Positions 25,535-34,418 of a stretch of 64,000 nt of DNA are shown piece after piece; the stretch's first letter is position 1; each line of letters begins with the position of its first letter. The translations under genes were made by a program, and so were the position numbers. This stretch comes from Chloroflexota bacterium (GTDB lineage: Bacteria; Chloroflexota; Anaerolineae; UBA1429), in assembly GCA_012729455.1 (NCBI GenBank), contig JAAYDC010000002.1, positions 31,828 to 95,827 on the forward strand, written 5' to 3'. The notes below the pieces were generated by a model. The model saw nothing but the letters and a program-made list of their open reading frames with translations. It made no database searches and was not told the DNA's origin.

Positions 25535-26767
25535 CTATTTGGGTAAAATGTTCCTGAACAAACGTATCACTCGTGATAGTAAACTGGGATTGCCTTCCAT
25601 TACCGGTATCGCTCGATCAACTGTCTCCCTCCTCATGCCATGCAGGAGCAAACCGACGGCCGTGGCATAGGCCGGGCTGCTGATCGTTTCGGTCAAACCG
25701 TGCAGGCGGCGCGGCAACGCTACCCTGGCCGGCAGATGCAGGGTGCTCTGCACCATCTCGGCCATGCCAGGCGACAAGGATGCCCCGCCCGTCAGCACGA
25801 TGCCGGCTGCCAGCAAACCGTCATAGCCCGAGCGCTTGATATCGCGCAGGATAAAATGGTCGAGGATATCCTCCATGCGCGCGCCCATGATCTCTGCGAC
25901 AAAGCGCCTTTGGATGCTGCTGATCACCTGCTCGCCAAAGGTGCTCACGTCGATCTTTTCATCCGCCGGCACCGCGCTGGGCAATAGGTGCCCGTAACGC
26001 AGCTTGATCTCTTCAGCCGTCGCGATGGGGGTGTGCAGGCCCACCACCATATCATTGGTAAAGTGGGTGCCGCCGACCGGGTAAACCCTGGTATCAAAGG
26101 GCGTGCCCAGTACATAGATGCTCAGCGAGGTGGTTTCGGCGCCGATATCCACCACCGCCACGCCGTCATTCATCTCTTCCGCCGAGAGCACCGCCGTGGC
26201 CGAGGCGATCGGCTGCGGCACATACTCGACAATATCTACATGGTTACGCCGCACGCAGTTGGCCAGGTTGCTGATCGAAGTAGCGTTGGCGGTGATCACA
26301 TGCGCATCCACCAACAGGGTGTAACCCAGCAGCCCAAGCGGGTTCTTGGTGACGGCTTCTTCGTCCAGGGTGTATTCGCGCGCCGTGCAATAGATGATCT
26401 GGCGGTTGTGCGAGACGGGTATTGTCTGGGCAGCATCCAGAGCACGCTGCAGGTCCTCGCGGTCGATCGGGCGGTCGCCCTTGCCGATCGAGGTGCTGCC
26501 CGACTTGTTCTGCGACGAGATATGCGGTCCGCCGGCCGAGATATAGGCGCGTGTCACCGTCATCTGGGCGATGCGCTCGGCTTTTTGGATGCTCTCGCCG
26601 ATCGCCAGGGTGGCTTCTTCGAGATCGGTGATCACCCCGTGGCTGACACCGCGCGAGGGCACCACGCCGATGCCGATCACGCGCACCACGTCAGGCTCTG
26701 TCACCTCGCCGATGAGGGTGCAGATCTTGCTGGAACCGATGTCGATCGCCGTTATGGTGCGTGCCAA
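25535..26767 (-). CDS. ftsA: Cell division protein FtsA
   Basis: Actin-like membrane tether for FtsZ. The 410 residues show the phosphate-1 motif TAIDIGSSKICTLIGE, the 1C (SHS2) domain, phosphate-2 VVDIGAETTSLSIY, the adenosine motif GIVLTGGASLSPGM and a C-terminal amphipathic helix SLLSRVIRLFRNI for membrane binding. Length is normal. It lies 11 bases after ftsQ and 21 before ftsZ. Confidence 0.97.
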   Translation of the reverse strand: MARTITAIDIGSSKICTLIGEVTEPDVVRVIGIGVVPSRGVSHGVITDLEEATLAIGESIQKAERIAQMTVTRAYISAGGPHISSQNKSGSTSIGKGDRPIDREDLQRALDAAQTIPVSHNRQIIYCTAREYTLDEEAVTKNPLGLLGYTLLVDAHVITANATSISNLANCVRRNHVDIVEYVPQPIASATAVLSAEEMNDGVAVVDIGAETTSLSIYVLGTPFDTRVYPVGGTHFTNDMVVGLHTPIATAEEIKLRYGHLLPSAVPADEKIDVSTFGEQVISSIQRRFVAEIMGARMEDILDHFILRDIKRSGYDGLLAAGIVLTGGASLSPGMAEMVQSTLHLPARVALPRRLHGLTETISSPAYATAVGLLLHGMRRETVDRAIPVMEGNPSLLSRVIRLFRNILPK

Positions 26768-26778
26768 GTTGCTGCTCC

Positions 26779-27582
26779 TCAGGCCGACTTTTTGTAGGCC
26801 GGCCGTATTTCGTTGCGTAAATCAATAAATACGATCGTTTCCTGGGATGCCTGCAGGCGCTTGACCAGCGCGCGCAGGATCTCGACCTTTTTAGCGCAGT
26901 CGCCCTGGGTACCCAGATACACCGGCCACTGCGCATCGGTGACATACACCACCAGGCCTTCGGGCCGGGTGTAATCGAACGCCACAATACCGGGCAGCAC
27001 CTCGAGCATGTCGTTGGCCAGCTCCCAGGGAATGCCCGGGATATAGCCCCGCGGCTCGCGGTAGAGCGCCTGCACATCGTGGATTACCGGCAGCCCGCCG
27101 GCATCCGGCATCTCGGTGATGACGGTGCCGTCGTCGCGCAGCCACCAGTAGCGCCCGCCCGATTCCCACACCCAGCGCGCGGCGTGCTCACGCACCTGTA
27201 CCGTCACCTTGTTGGGCATCTCGCGGCGTACCGTCACATCCTGCAGCATGCCGTAGCGTGCCAGCAGGTCGCGTTTGACGCGGCTAGTGTTGACGGTGAC
27301 AATGCTGCGTCCAAACAGGCCCGAGCCGTTACGGATATCTTCGGCCTTTAACAGCTCGGTGCCTTCGACCTGCACGAACTGTACCCGGAAATCGCGCCCA
27401 AACAGGATAAAGGCCGCCAGCACTACCACCAACGCCAGCATCGCCAATCCCAGCACACTCAGGAGCCGTGCACGCACCCATTGACTGGCACGCGCCGCGC
27501 CGACTGCGGCCGCCCGCGTATCCAGCCCGGAGCGCACTGATGCGCGCCGTTTTTGCGGCCGAAACCGCAAATTGAGTCGCAT
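26779..27582 (-). CDS. ftsQ: Cell division protein FtsQ/DivIB
   Basis: Bitopic division protein of the FtsQLB complex. The 267 residues have a basic cytosolic N-terminus, a transmembrane helix (about 40-62), the POTRA domain (FVQVEGTELLKAEDI and VKRDLLARYGMLQDVTVRRE) and the FtsQ beta domain. It sits in the canonical ddl-ftsQ-ftsA-ftsZ order. Sequence similarity in this family is low; position supports the call. Confidence 0.92.
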   Translation of the reverse strand: MRLNLRFRPQKRRASVRSGLDTRAAAVGAARASQWVRARLLSVLGLAMLALVVVLAAFILFGRDFRVQFVQVEGTELLKAEDIRNGSGLFGRSIVTVNTSRVKRDLLARYGMLQDVTVRREMPNKVTVQVREHAARWVWESGGRYWWLRDDGTVITEMPDAGGLPVIHDVQALYREPRGYIPGIPWELANDMLEVLPGIVAFDYTRPEGLVVYVTDAQWPVYLGTQGDCAKKVEILRALVKRLQASQETIVFIDLRNEIRPAYKKSA

Positions 27583-27595
27583 GTTCCTCTCCCGT

Positions 27596-28687
27596 TTACT
27601 GCAGCACCGGATGCTGGCGCGCCTGGTGCCGTTCTTCGGCGCGTTCGAGTGCCAATTCGATCAGCTGGTCAAGCAGCTTGCTATAGGGCAGGCCGCTGGC
27701 TTCCCACAATTTCGGATACATGCTGATGCTGGTGAACCCCGGCATGGTGTTGACCTCGAGCAGATACACCTCGCCGCTGGCGCGATCCAGCAAAAAGTCG
27801 ACTCGCGCCAGGCCCGCACAATCCAGCGCCATAAAGGCCTGCACCGCCAGGCTGCGGATGCGTTCCGAGGTGGCGGTCGGAATCTCGGCCGGAATGAACA
27901 ACCTGGACTGGTTATCGATATATTTGGCGCGATAGTCGTAAAATTCGCGGTTGGAGACCACCTCGCCGCACACCGAAGCCCTGGGGGTGTCGTTGCCGAG
28001 CACGGCGCACTCGATCTCGCGCGCGTCTACGCCCTGCTCAGCCAGCAGGCGCCGGTCATAGCTGGCGGCCAGGTTCAAGCCGCTGGCCAGATCGGTGCGA
28101 TCGTACGCCTTGGTAATTCCTACCGACGAGCCCAGGTTGGCGGGCTTGACAAAGATCGGGTAGGTGAGCCTGGCCTCGATCTCGTCCAGACAGGCCTCGG
28201 GTTCTGCCTGCCAGCGGCTGCGCAAAAGCCCCACGTGCGGCACCACAGGCAGCCCGTGCGCGGCAAAGATGTCCTTCATGACGAGTTTGTCCATGCCCGC
28301 TGCCGACCCGAGCACCCCCGAACCAACATAGGGCAGGCCGGCCAGCTCAAAGAGCCCCTGCACGGTGCCATCCTCGCCCATCGGCCCGTGCAGCACCGGA
28401 AAGACCAGGTCGACAGCCGGAAAGTGCTCTGCCTCCCACCCCGGCACCAGCGCGCCCGATCCGGTGTTAACGGCGGTGTCGCAGTCAGAGTCTTCGCCAT
28501 CCGAGAGGCGCTGCCAGGGGTCGCCGGCCGTCAGCCAGCGTCCGCAGGTAGAGATGCCCACCGGCAGCACGCTGTACTTGGTCTTGTCGAGGGCCTGCAT
28601 CACCGACCTGGCTGAGAGCAGCGAAACCTCGTGTTCGCCCGACTGCCCACCAAACACGACGGCCACGCGCAGCCTGCTTCTCATCAT
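27596..28687 (-). CDS. ddl: D-alanine--D-alanine ligase
   Basis: Joins two D-Ala using ATP for the peptidoglycan stem. The 363 residues show [33 protein letters not shown], the ATP-grasp [10 protein letters not shown] and [10 protein letters not shown]. The omega loop reads FYDYRAKY, the Tyr-type loop of D-Ala-D-Ala enzymes, not the D-Lac form. The start overlaps the murB stop by 4 bases. Product matters here because D-Ala-D-Ala stems are the substrate of classical penicillin-binding proteins, whose dcw member is degenerate. Confidence 0.96.
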   Translation of the reverse strand: MMRSRLRVAVVFGGQSGEHEVSLLSARSVMQALDKTKYSVLPVGISTCGRWLTAGDPWQRLSDGEDSDCDTAVNTGSGALVPGWEAEHFPAVDLVFPVLHGPMGEDGTVQGLFELAGLPYVGSGVLGSAAGMDKLVMKDIFAAHGLPVVPHVGLLRSRWQAEPEACLDEIEARLTYPIFVKPANLGSSVGITKAYDRTDLASGLNLAASYDRRLLAEQGVDAREIECAVLGNDTPRASVCGEVVSNREFYDYRAKYIDNQSRLFIPAEIPTATSERIRSLAVQAFMALDCAGLARVDFLLDRASGEVYLLEVNTMPGFTSISMYPKLWEASGLPYSKLLDQLIELALERAEERHQARQHPVLQ

Positions 28688-29628
28688 TTTGTGCTCCTCG
28701 TATCCGGCTCAGCTGGCCAATCGCCCACGAATTCGATCTCGAGTTCCAACTGCAAGCCATGGTTCTCCCACACCTGGCGGCGCATGTGGTTGATCACCTG
28801 TGCCACATCGGCGGCGCTGGCGTTGCCAGTGTTGATCACCACGTTGGCGTGCAGTTTAGAGACCTGCGCTCCTCCCACCTGGTAGCCCTTTAAGCCGCAC
28901 TGCTCCACCAGAAAGCCGGCCGGGAATTGCAGCGTGCGCTTGAATACGCTGCCTGCGGATGGCTCGCTGGGAATGCGCTCGGTACGCTGGCGGGTATAGC
29001 TCTGCGCCCTGCGTTCTAGCTCTGCCGTGTCGCCCGGCTTGAGGTTGAATGCGCAGCGCAGCACCAGCGGGCGCTCCAAGGAAGGCACGCGCTTGAGCAC
29101 GCTCGACCGGTAGGAGAACTCGAGCTGTGCGGCGCTGGCGCATTCGATGCGCCCGTCGGTATGCAAGAGATCAGCCCACGCCAGATTATCGGCGATGCAG
29201 CCGCCATAGGCGCCGGCGTTGCCCACTACCGCACCGCCCACCGTGCCGGGCACACCGCAGGCCCATTCCAGGCCTTCCCAGCCGCGCTCGATGGCATAAC
29301 GCGAAGCAGCCTTTATCGGTACGCCGGCCTCGCACTCGAGCGTGCCGGCAGTGGGCATTTCGATCGCTTCGCAGCGGTTGATGATCACAAAACCGCGGAT
29401 TCCCTTATCCGCTACCAGGATATTGCTGCCGCCGCCGACCACCATGGCTGGGATGCCCGCCTTGCGTGACAGACCCACCAGTTCGATCATCTCATCGAGC
29501 CTGGTGACAACCAGCATCCAGTCGGCCGGGCCGCCCACCCTGATGGTGGTGTGGTTCGCCATCGGCTCATTTATAAGCAGGCGCTCGCTATAACCGCGAA
29601 CCTGGAGTAACTCTACAAAGGCGTGCAC
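28684..29628 (-). CDS. murB: UDP-N-acetylenolpyruvoylglucosamine reductase MurB
   Basis: FAD enzyme that makes UDP-MurNAc. The 314 residues show the FAD-binding [20 protein letters not shown] and [19 protein letters not shown], the catalytic Ser in SAGSVFKR, and a C-terminal ELEIEFVG with the catalytic Glu. It lacks the YxxxxF loop region of long (type I) MurB and fits the short type II. Starts 2 bases after murC. Confidence 0.96.
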   Translation of the reverse strand: MHAFVELLQVRGYSERLLINEPMANHTTIRVGGPADWMLVVTRLDEMIELVGLSRKAGIPAMVVGGGSNILVADKGIRGFVIINRCEAIEMPTAGTLECEAGVPIKAASRYAIERGWEGLEWACGVPGTVGGAVVGNAGAYGGCIADNLAWADLLHTDGRIECASAAQLEFSYRSSVLKRVPSLERPLVLRCAFNLKPGDTAELERRAQSYTRQRTERIPSEPSAGSVFKRTLQFPAGFLVEQCGLKGYQVGGAQVSKLHANVVINTGNASAADVAQVINHMRRQVWENHGLQLELEIEFVGDWPAEPDTRSTK

Positions 29629-29630
29629 TG

Positions 29631-31043
29631 TTAACCTCGCTCACGTAATACTGACAGGATCTCTTCACCCACCAGGTAATCGTCGCCCGCCCCGAGGGTG
29701 ATAAGCACGTCGCCTGCGCGCAATGCCTCCGCCAGATGCGCCACCACGGCGGCACGGTCGGGCAGGTAATGCACCTGGCTGTGCTCGATGGCAGCGGCCA
29801 GGTCGGAGGCGGCCAGGGCATCCACCTCGCGGGTGCGTGCGCGGTAAATATCCATCACCACCACCTCGTCGGCGGCGCCAAAGCAGCGCGTAAAGTCATC
29901 CCACAGCGCCCTGGTGCGGCTGTAGGTGTGCGGCTGAAAGATGGCCCACACCCGCCGATCCTGATAGCGCGTGCGCGCCGCCTGCAGGGTGGCCGCGATC
30001 TGGGTGGGGTGGTGGCCGTAATCGTCGATGATCGTCACCCCGCCGGCTTCGCCTTTGATCTCAAAGCGCCGCCGTACCCCGCTGAACTCTCCCAGCGCCC
30101 GCACCGCATCGGGCAGAGCAACGCCCGCATGTTCCAGTGCCATCAGCACGGCTGTGGCATTCAGCGCGTTGTGCGCGCCGGCCAGCTGCAGCCGCGGCGA
30201 GAGCCAGTCGGCGCCCGATTTCAGGATCTTCCAGGTGATGTGCCCATCTGCCTCGCTGGTGATATCCGCCACATGGTAATCGGCCCATGGCACAGTGCCA
30301 TAGGTTAGCACCTGGGCAGGATATTGGCGCTCGTGCAGCAGTTTGGTGATCTGCGGGCTGTCGGCGCATACGATCAGCTTGCCATCCGCCCTGGTATGGC
30401 GCATAAAGCCGTCAAAGGCCTCAGCCACGTCCTCGATGGCCGCGTACACGTCGGGGTGATCCATCTCGATGTTGGTGACAATGGCGGTGCGCGGCTCGAG
30501 ATCCTGGAAAGCGCCGTCGTACTCGTCGGCCTCCAGCACAAACACCTTGCCGGCGCCCGCGCGCGCGTTGGTGCCCAGCTCGCTGATCACCCCGCCCACG
30601 ATAAAGGTTGGGTCGGCGTCCAGGCGCGCCAGGGTGGCGGCCAGCATCGCAGCCGAGGTGGTCTTGCCGTGCGTGCCGGCGATGGCGATGGCGTGGTAGC
30701 CGTCGATCAAGCGCGCGAGCAGCCCGCGCCGTTTGGTCACGGGGATGCCGCGTTCCTCGGCCGCGCGCACCTCGGGGTTATCGGCCGGCACGGCGGATGA
30801 GATCACCACCAGCTCTGCCTTCCCGATGTTTTCCGCCCGATGGCCGATCGCTACCTTGATGCCCATCCCGTGCAGCATGGCGATCAGGTCGGAATCGGCT
30901 TGGTCAGAGCCCGTCACAATATGTCCGCGCCCATGCAGTACCTGCGCGATCGCCGAAATGCCGATCCCGCCGATGCCCACCAGATGGATGCGCTCGGGCA
31001 GCCCGGCAACGGGCGAAAGACGGGAGCGTGTTGTCGTTGACAT
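29631..31043 (-). CDS. murC: UDP-N-acetylmuramate--L-alanine ligase MurC
   Basis: Adds L-Ala to UDP-MurNAc. The 470 residues show HLVGIGGIGISAIAQVL, the ATP loop AGTHGKTTSAAM, EADEYDGAF, the Mur-ligase motif LAGAHNALNA and DDYGHHPTQIAATL. All key residues are kept. It lies one base after the first cvpA-like gene. Confidence 0.97.
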   Translation of the reverse strand: MSTTTRSRLSPVAGLPERIHLVGIGGIGISAIAQVLHGRGHIVTGSDQADSDLIAMLHGMGIKVAIGHRAENIGKAELVVISSAVPADNPEVRAAEERGIPVTKRRGLLARLIDGYHAIAIAGTHGKTTSAAMLAATLARLDADPTFIVGGVISELGTNARAGAGKVFVLEADEYDGAFQDLEPRTAIVTNIEMDHPDVYAAIEDVAEAFDGFMRHTRADGKLIVCADSPQITKLLHERQYPAQVLTYGTVPWADYHVADITSEADGHITWKILKSGADWLSPRLQLAGAHNALNATAVLMALEHAGVALPDAVRALGEFSGVRRRFEIKGEAGGVTIIDDYGHHPTQIAATLQAARTRYQDRRVWAIFQPHTYSRTRALWDDFTRCFGAADEVVVMDIYRARTREVDALAASDLAAAIEHSQVHYLPDRAAVVAHLAEALRAGDVLITLGAGDDYLVGEEILSVLRERG

Positions 31044-31044
31044 C

Positions 31045-31584
31045 TCAGCGAATCACCTTGGCCATAATCAACAGCACCGAAAGATACAAAAGCATGTTCT
31101 GGCCCAGCAACACCGGCTGTCCCAGCAGCGCGGGCGGCAGATACGGCTGCAGCGCCTGTGCGACGCTCGAAAGTCCCTGGGAAGTGATCCCCAGAAAGCG
31201 GATCGGGTAGTTGAACCTTGCCATGTAGTACCACAGCGACCCGGAAATCAGGTAGCCATTCACCAGCCCGATCAGCAGGTTCAGCACCGCGCCGGTGACG
31301 CCCTGCGGTGAGACGCCGGCAAAGGCGAGCGTCTCGCCATGGTACGAGACCAGCGCCGCGACGATGATGATCACCAGGTACCCGGCGCTGAAGACTGCGG
31401 CGCGGTTGGCAGTCAGCGGGTCGCCCCCCAGGATGCGCTCAAGCAGCGGGCCGATCAGGCTGAGCACAAAGAGGGTCCACACCATTACGGCCGTCACGCC
31501 CAGCTCGCGCAAAAAGCCGCGCGCATAGCCGATTAGCGTAAAGATTGCTACCATGATGCCAAAGAGCACCTCGATCGGCGCCAC
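31045..31584 (-). CDS. CvpA family membrane protein (first of two)
   Basis: 179 residues with about four transmembrane helices and the CvpA-like start IEVLFGIMVAIFTLIGYARGFLREL, in which the GxxRGFxREL motif is typical. CvpA proteins are of uncertain role, linked to colicin V export and envelope stress. Its place between murG and murC in the dcw operon is unusual and suggests an envelope role. Adjacent to a second membrane gene with a related N-terminal motif. Confidence 0.65.
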   Translation of the reverse strand: MAPIEVLFGIMVAIFTLIGYARGFLRELGVTAVMVWTLFVLSLIGPLLERILGGDPLTANRAAVFSAGYLVIIIVAALVSYHGETLAFAGVSPQGVTGAVLNLLIGLVNGYLISGSLWYYMARFNYPIRFLGITSQGLSSVAQALQPYLPPALLGQPVLLGQNMLLYLSVLLIMAKVIR

Positions 31585-31591
31585 GACCCTC

Positions 31592-32200
31592 CTACTTTTT
31601 CACCACTGGCCGGCGCGCGCTATAGAGCCCGAACGCCACCAGCACCACTACACTGATCACCACCGCCACCGCCACCACCTGGGTGTTTTGCAGGATATCG
31701 CCCGTCTGCCCGGTATTGAGCACTAGGCTGGTGACGCCCGACGGGAACAGCACCGGCTGCACCTTGCGCGCCACGAAAAAGCCCGTCAGGCAACCCACTA
31801 AAAAGCCCAACAGACGCTGCCCAAAGTTGACGGGGCGCGCCAGGCGCATGCCGACCCAATACGACAGCAGGATCGGCAGCCCAAAGAGCACCAGCCCCAG
31901 CCACTTGCGCGATTCGGGCGAGCTGACCAGATCGGGGCGCTGCTGAGCCGTCAGCCAGGCACCGCCCGAGCCGCTCAATCCTCCTCCCAGCGCAAAGCTG
32001 ACAATGCGCGCCAGCCGGTTGACGGCCGGCACCAGAACATCGCCCAGCAGGGCAGAGATCGCCAGCCCTACCAGCACCGCGCCAAAGGTCAGCAGCTCGC
32101 GGTTGACTCCGCGGCGAAAGCCAAGCAGGCCAAACACCAGCAGCCCAAAGCCGATCAGCACATACTCGTTGATGCCAAAGCGGGCAGCCTGCACCGTCAT
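31592..32200 (-). CDS. CvpA-like multispanning membrane protein (second of two)
   Basis: 202 residues, about five hydrophobic segments. The N-terminal LLGFRRGVNRELLTFGAVLVGL echoes the GxxRGxxREL motif of CvpA, but the rest is not clearly related, so this is a tentative link. The murG stop overlaps its start by 4 bases and it precedes the first CvpA-like gene by 7, so it is translated as part of the dcw operon. Function unknown. Confidence 0.5.
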   Translation of the reverse strand: MTVQAARFGINEYVLIGFGLLVFGLLGFRRGVNRELLTFGAVLVGLAISALLGDVLVPAVNRLARIVSFALGGGLSGSGGAWLTAQQRPDLVSSPESRKWLGLVLFGLPILLSYWVGMRLARPVNFGQRLLGFLVGCLTGFFVARKVQPVLFPSGVTSLVLNTGQTGDILQNTQVVAVAVVISVVVLVAFGLYSARRPVVKK

Positions 32201-33309
32201 GACCGACCTCCCGCGATGCGCTGCAGCAGCGCGGCTACGTTGGCAGAAGCCTCGGGTACCGCCAGCGCCCGGCTGGCCTCGCGCATTGCCTGCAGGCGCT
32301 CCGTATCCTGCAGCAACCCGCGTACGGTGCTCTCGAGCTGTGATTCCAGAGCGTCATCGGAAAGCACCACTCCCGTGCCGTGGGCCGCCAGGTAGGCCGC
32401 GTTAAGCTCCTGATGTCGCCCGGCGTAGGGGTAGGGCACCAGGATGGCCGGCAGACCCACCGCCGGGAACTCGGCCAACGTTGCTGCGCCAGCCCGCGCG
32501 ACCACCAGATCGGCGGCTGCCAGGGCATCGAGCATCTCTTTGTGCAGATACGGGTACACCCGATACCGCAACGACAGCTCATTCGGCAGCCGCTCCTGGG
32601 TGGCTTTGACGTGCGGATAACCCTCCAACCCGCACAGGTGGATCACCTGTGTCAGCGGCAGCAGACGCGTGATCATGGCCTCCACGGCAGTATTGATCGA
32701 GCGTGCTCCGCGGCTGCCGCCCAGCACCAGCAGCACCAGGCCTTCACTCTCCAGCCCCAAATTTCGGCGCGCACCGTAGCGATTTTGCTCAAAAAGCGCT
32801 GGGCGCACCGGATAGCCCGTCACCGTCGCCTTGCCGGGCGGGAAATGCTGGGTCACTTCCTTGAACGAGACGGCCACCTTCTCAACCAGGCGTGAGAGGT
32901 ACTTGACCGCCATGCCCGGCTCCATATCGGGCAGCAGGATAACAGCCGGCACGCGCTCGCGGCGCGCCGCCAGGATCAGCGGCGCCGCGACATAACCGCC
33001 GGTGGCCAGCACCGCGTCGGGGCGAAAAGCGCGGATGTGGGCGCGCGCCTCACGCACCCCGCGTGCAAGGTGCACCACACTTTTGGCCAACTGCAGCGGG
33101 CTTGAGCCGCGAATTGCCCCAGATGCGACCGGCAGAAAGTCGTAATTGCTGCGGTCGATGATCTCTTCTTCGATATTGCCGGCTACGCCCACCCAGGCGA
33201 TATCTTTTTCGGTGGTGTGCCAGCGCGGATGTGCGACCAGCTCATCTGCCACTGCCAGAGCCGGATAGACGTGCCCGCCCGTACCGCCGCCGGTAATCAG
33301 CACTCTCAT
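32197..33309 (-). CDS. murG: Lipid II synthase MurG (GlcNAc transferase)
   Basis: Adds GlcNAc to lipid I at the inner membrane face. The 370 residues show GGGTGGHVYPALAVADEL, ATGGYVAAPLILAA, the GGSRGARSIN motif and the UDP-binding RAGAATLAEFPAVGLPAILVPYP. The usual H(G/E)QN after ADVILPE-type stretch is altered (VILLPDMEPGMAVKYLSR in place of HEQNxxxGxxNR), an unusual change worth noting. ATG at 33309 overlaps the ftsW stop (ATGA); a longer frame upstream is antisense-free but lies inside ftsW. Confidence 0.94.
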   Translation of the reverse strand: MRVLITGGGTGGHVYPALAVADELVAHPRWHTTEKDIAWVGVAGNIEEEIIDRSNYDFLPVASGAIRGSSPLQLAKSVVHLARGVREARAHIRAFRPDAVLATGGYVAAPLILAARRERVPAVILLPDMEPGMAVKYLSRLVEKVAVSFKEVTQHFPPGKATVTGYPVRPALFEQNRYGARRNLGLESEGLVLLVLGGSRGARSINTAVEAMITRLLPLTQVIHLCGLEGYPHVKATQERLPNELSLRYRVYPYLHKEMLDALAAADLVVARAGAATLAEFPAVGLPAILVPYPYAGRHQELNAAYLAAHGTGVVLSDDALESQLESTVRGLLQDTERLQAMREASRALAVPEASANVAALLQRIAGGRS

Positions 33310-34418
33310 AGCACACGCTCCAACCGGGCAGGCCCCTCGGCACGCGCAATCGAGAGCATCAGCCCCACCGAAGCCAGGGTCGTCACCAACGACGAGCCGC
33401 CGCTGGAGATAAAGGGCAGCACCGAGCCGGTAAAGGGGATAGCATTGAGCGTGCCGGCGATGTTGATCAATGCGCCCAGCGCGACCCACATCGTCAGCCC
33501 AATCGCCAGGATGCGCCCGAACGGGTCGCGCGCCTCGGCCGCTACCCGCAGTCCCCACCAGGTCCACAGCCCAAAGAGCGCCATGGTGCTGGCGGTGCCA
33601 AGCAGGCCAAACTCTTCGCCAATGATGGCGAAAATCGCGTCCGAGTGGGCAGCATAGATCACATATTTAAGCTTGCTGTTCCCCAGGCCCACCCCAAACA
33701 GGCCGCCGCGGTTGATCGCCATCAGGCACTGCGCTACTTGGGTATCCTGTTCAGCCGCGCCCTGGAAGGAGGTCTCCAGCCAGCCAAAGATGCGCTCGCG
33801 GTGTTTGAGGAGGAGCGCCACGCCGATCGCGCTCGGCGCCACCAACAGGATGGTCGGCAGGATTTGACGGATGTCGGCACCCGCCACAAAGACCATCGCC
33901 ATGGCGGTGATAAACATCAGCATGGCGGTGGAGAAATCCGGCTGCAGCACGATCAACCCGGTGATCAGCCCCACCAGCAGGCCAAATGGCAAAAAGCCCA
34001 GCGTCAGCGAACGGATCTGTCCGCCTTTTTGCGCCAGCCAGATTGCCAGGTAGATGATCGCCAGCAACCGCGCGAGCTCGGCCAGCTGGCCCCACGTGCC
34101 AAACATCCAGCGCCCGAAAAAGGCAGTCGGTACAATGATCGCAAAGGTACCGCCGAGGATCCAGACAGAGTAGCGCACCAGGATGCGGTAATCCAGCAGT
34201 GTAAAGCCTACCAGTAGCACCAACCCCATCACCGCAGCCACCAGCTGACGCTTAAAAAAGTGGGTCAGGTCGCCGGCGGTATCCGAGTAGCCGCTCAGGG
34301 CATAGCCGTAGGAGGCGCTGTAGACCATCAACAGCCCCAACAGCAACAGGGCCAGCGTCGCCAGCAGCAGGCGGATGCTGGCGGGCGTCAGACGGCCTTG
34401 TTTGTTGAGCAGGCTCAT
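33306..34418 (-). CDS. ftsW: SEDS glycosyltransferase FtsW
   Basis: Septal peptidoglycan polymerase, 370 residues and about ten transmembrane helices. Seen: LQPDFSTAMLMF, AHSDAIFAIIGEEFGLLG (the Asp that matches the catalytic Asp of RodA/FtsW) and PFTGSVLPFISSGGSSLV. The loop that usually reads QPSExxKL is QLAELARL here, a mild change. The enzyme therefore looks able to polymerise, in contrast to its partner FtsI. Overlaps murD and murG by 4 bases each. Confidence 0.94.
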   Translation of the reverse strand: MSLLNKQGRLTPASIRLLLATLALLLLGLLMVYSASYGYALSGYSDTAGDLTHFFKRQLVAAVMGLVLLVGFTLLDYRILVRYSVWILGGTFAIIVPTAFFGRWMFGTWGQLAELARLLAIIYLAIWLAQKGGQIRSLTLGFLPFGLLVGLITGLIVLQPDFSTAMLMFITAMAMVFVAGADIRQILPTILLVAPSAIGVALLLKHRERIFGWLETSFQGAAEQDTQVAQCLMAINRGGLFGVGLGNSKLKYVIYAAHSDAIFAIIGEEFGLLGTASTMALFGLWTWWGLRVAAEARDPFGRILAIGLTMWVALGALINIAGTLNAIPFTGSVLPFISSGGSSLVTTLASVGLMLSIARAEGPARLERVL

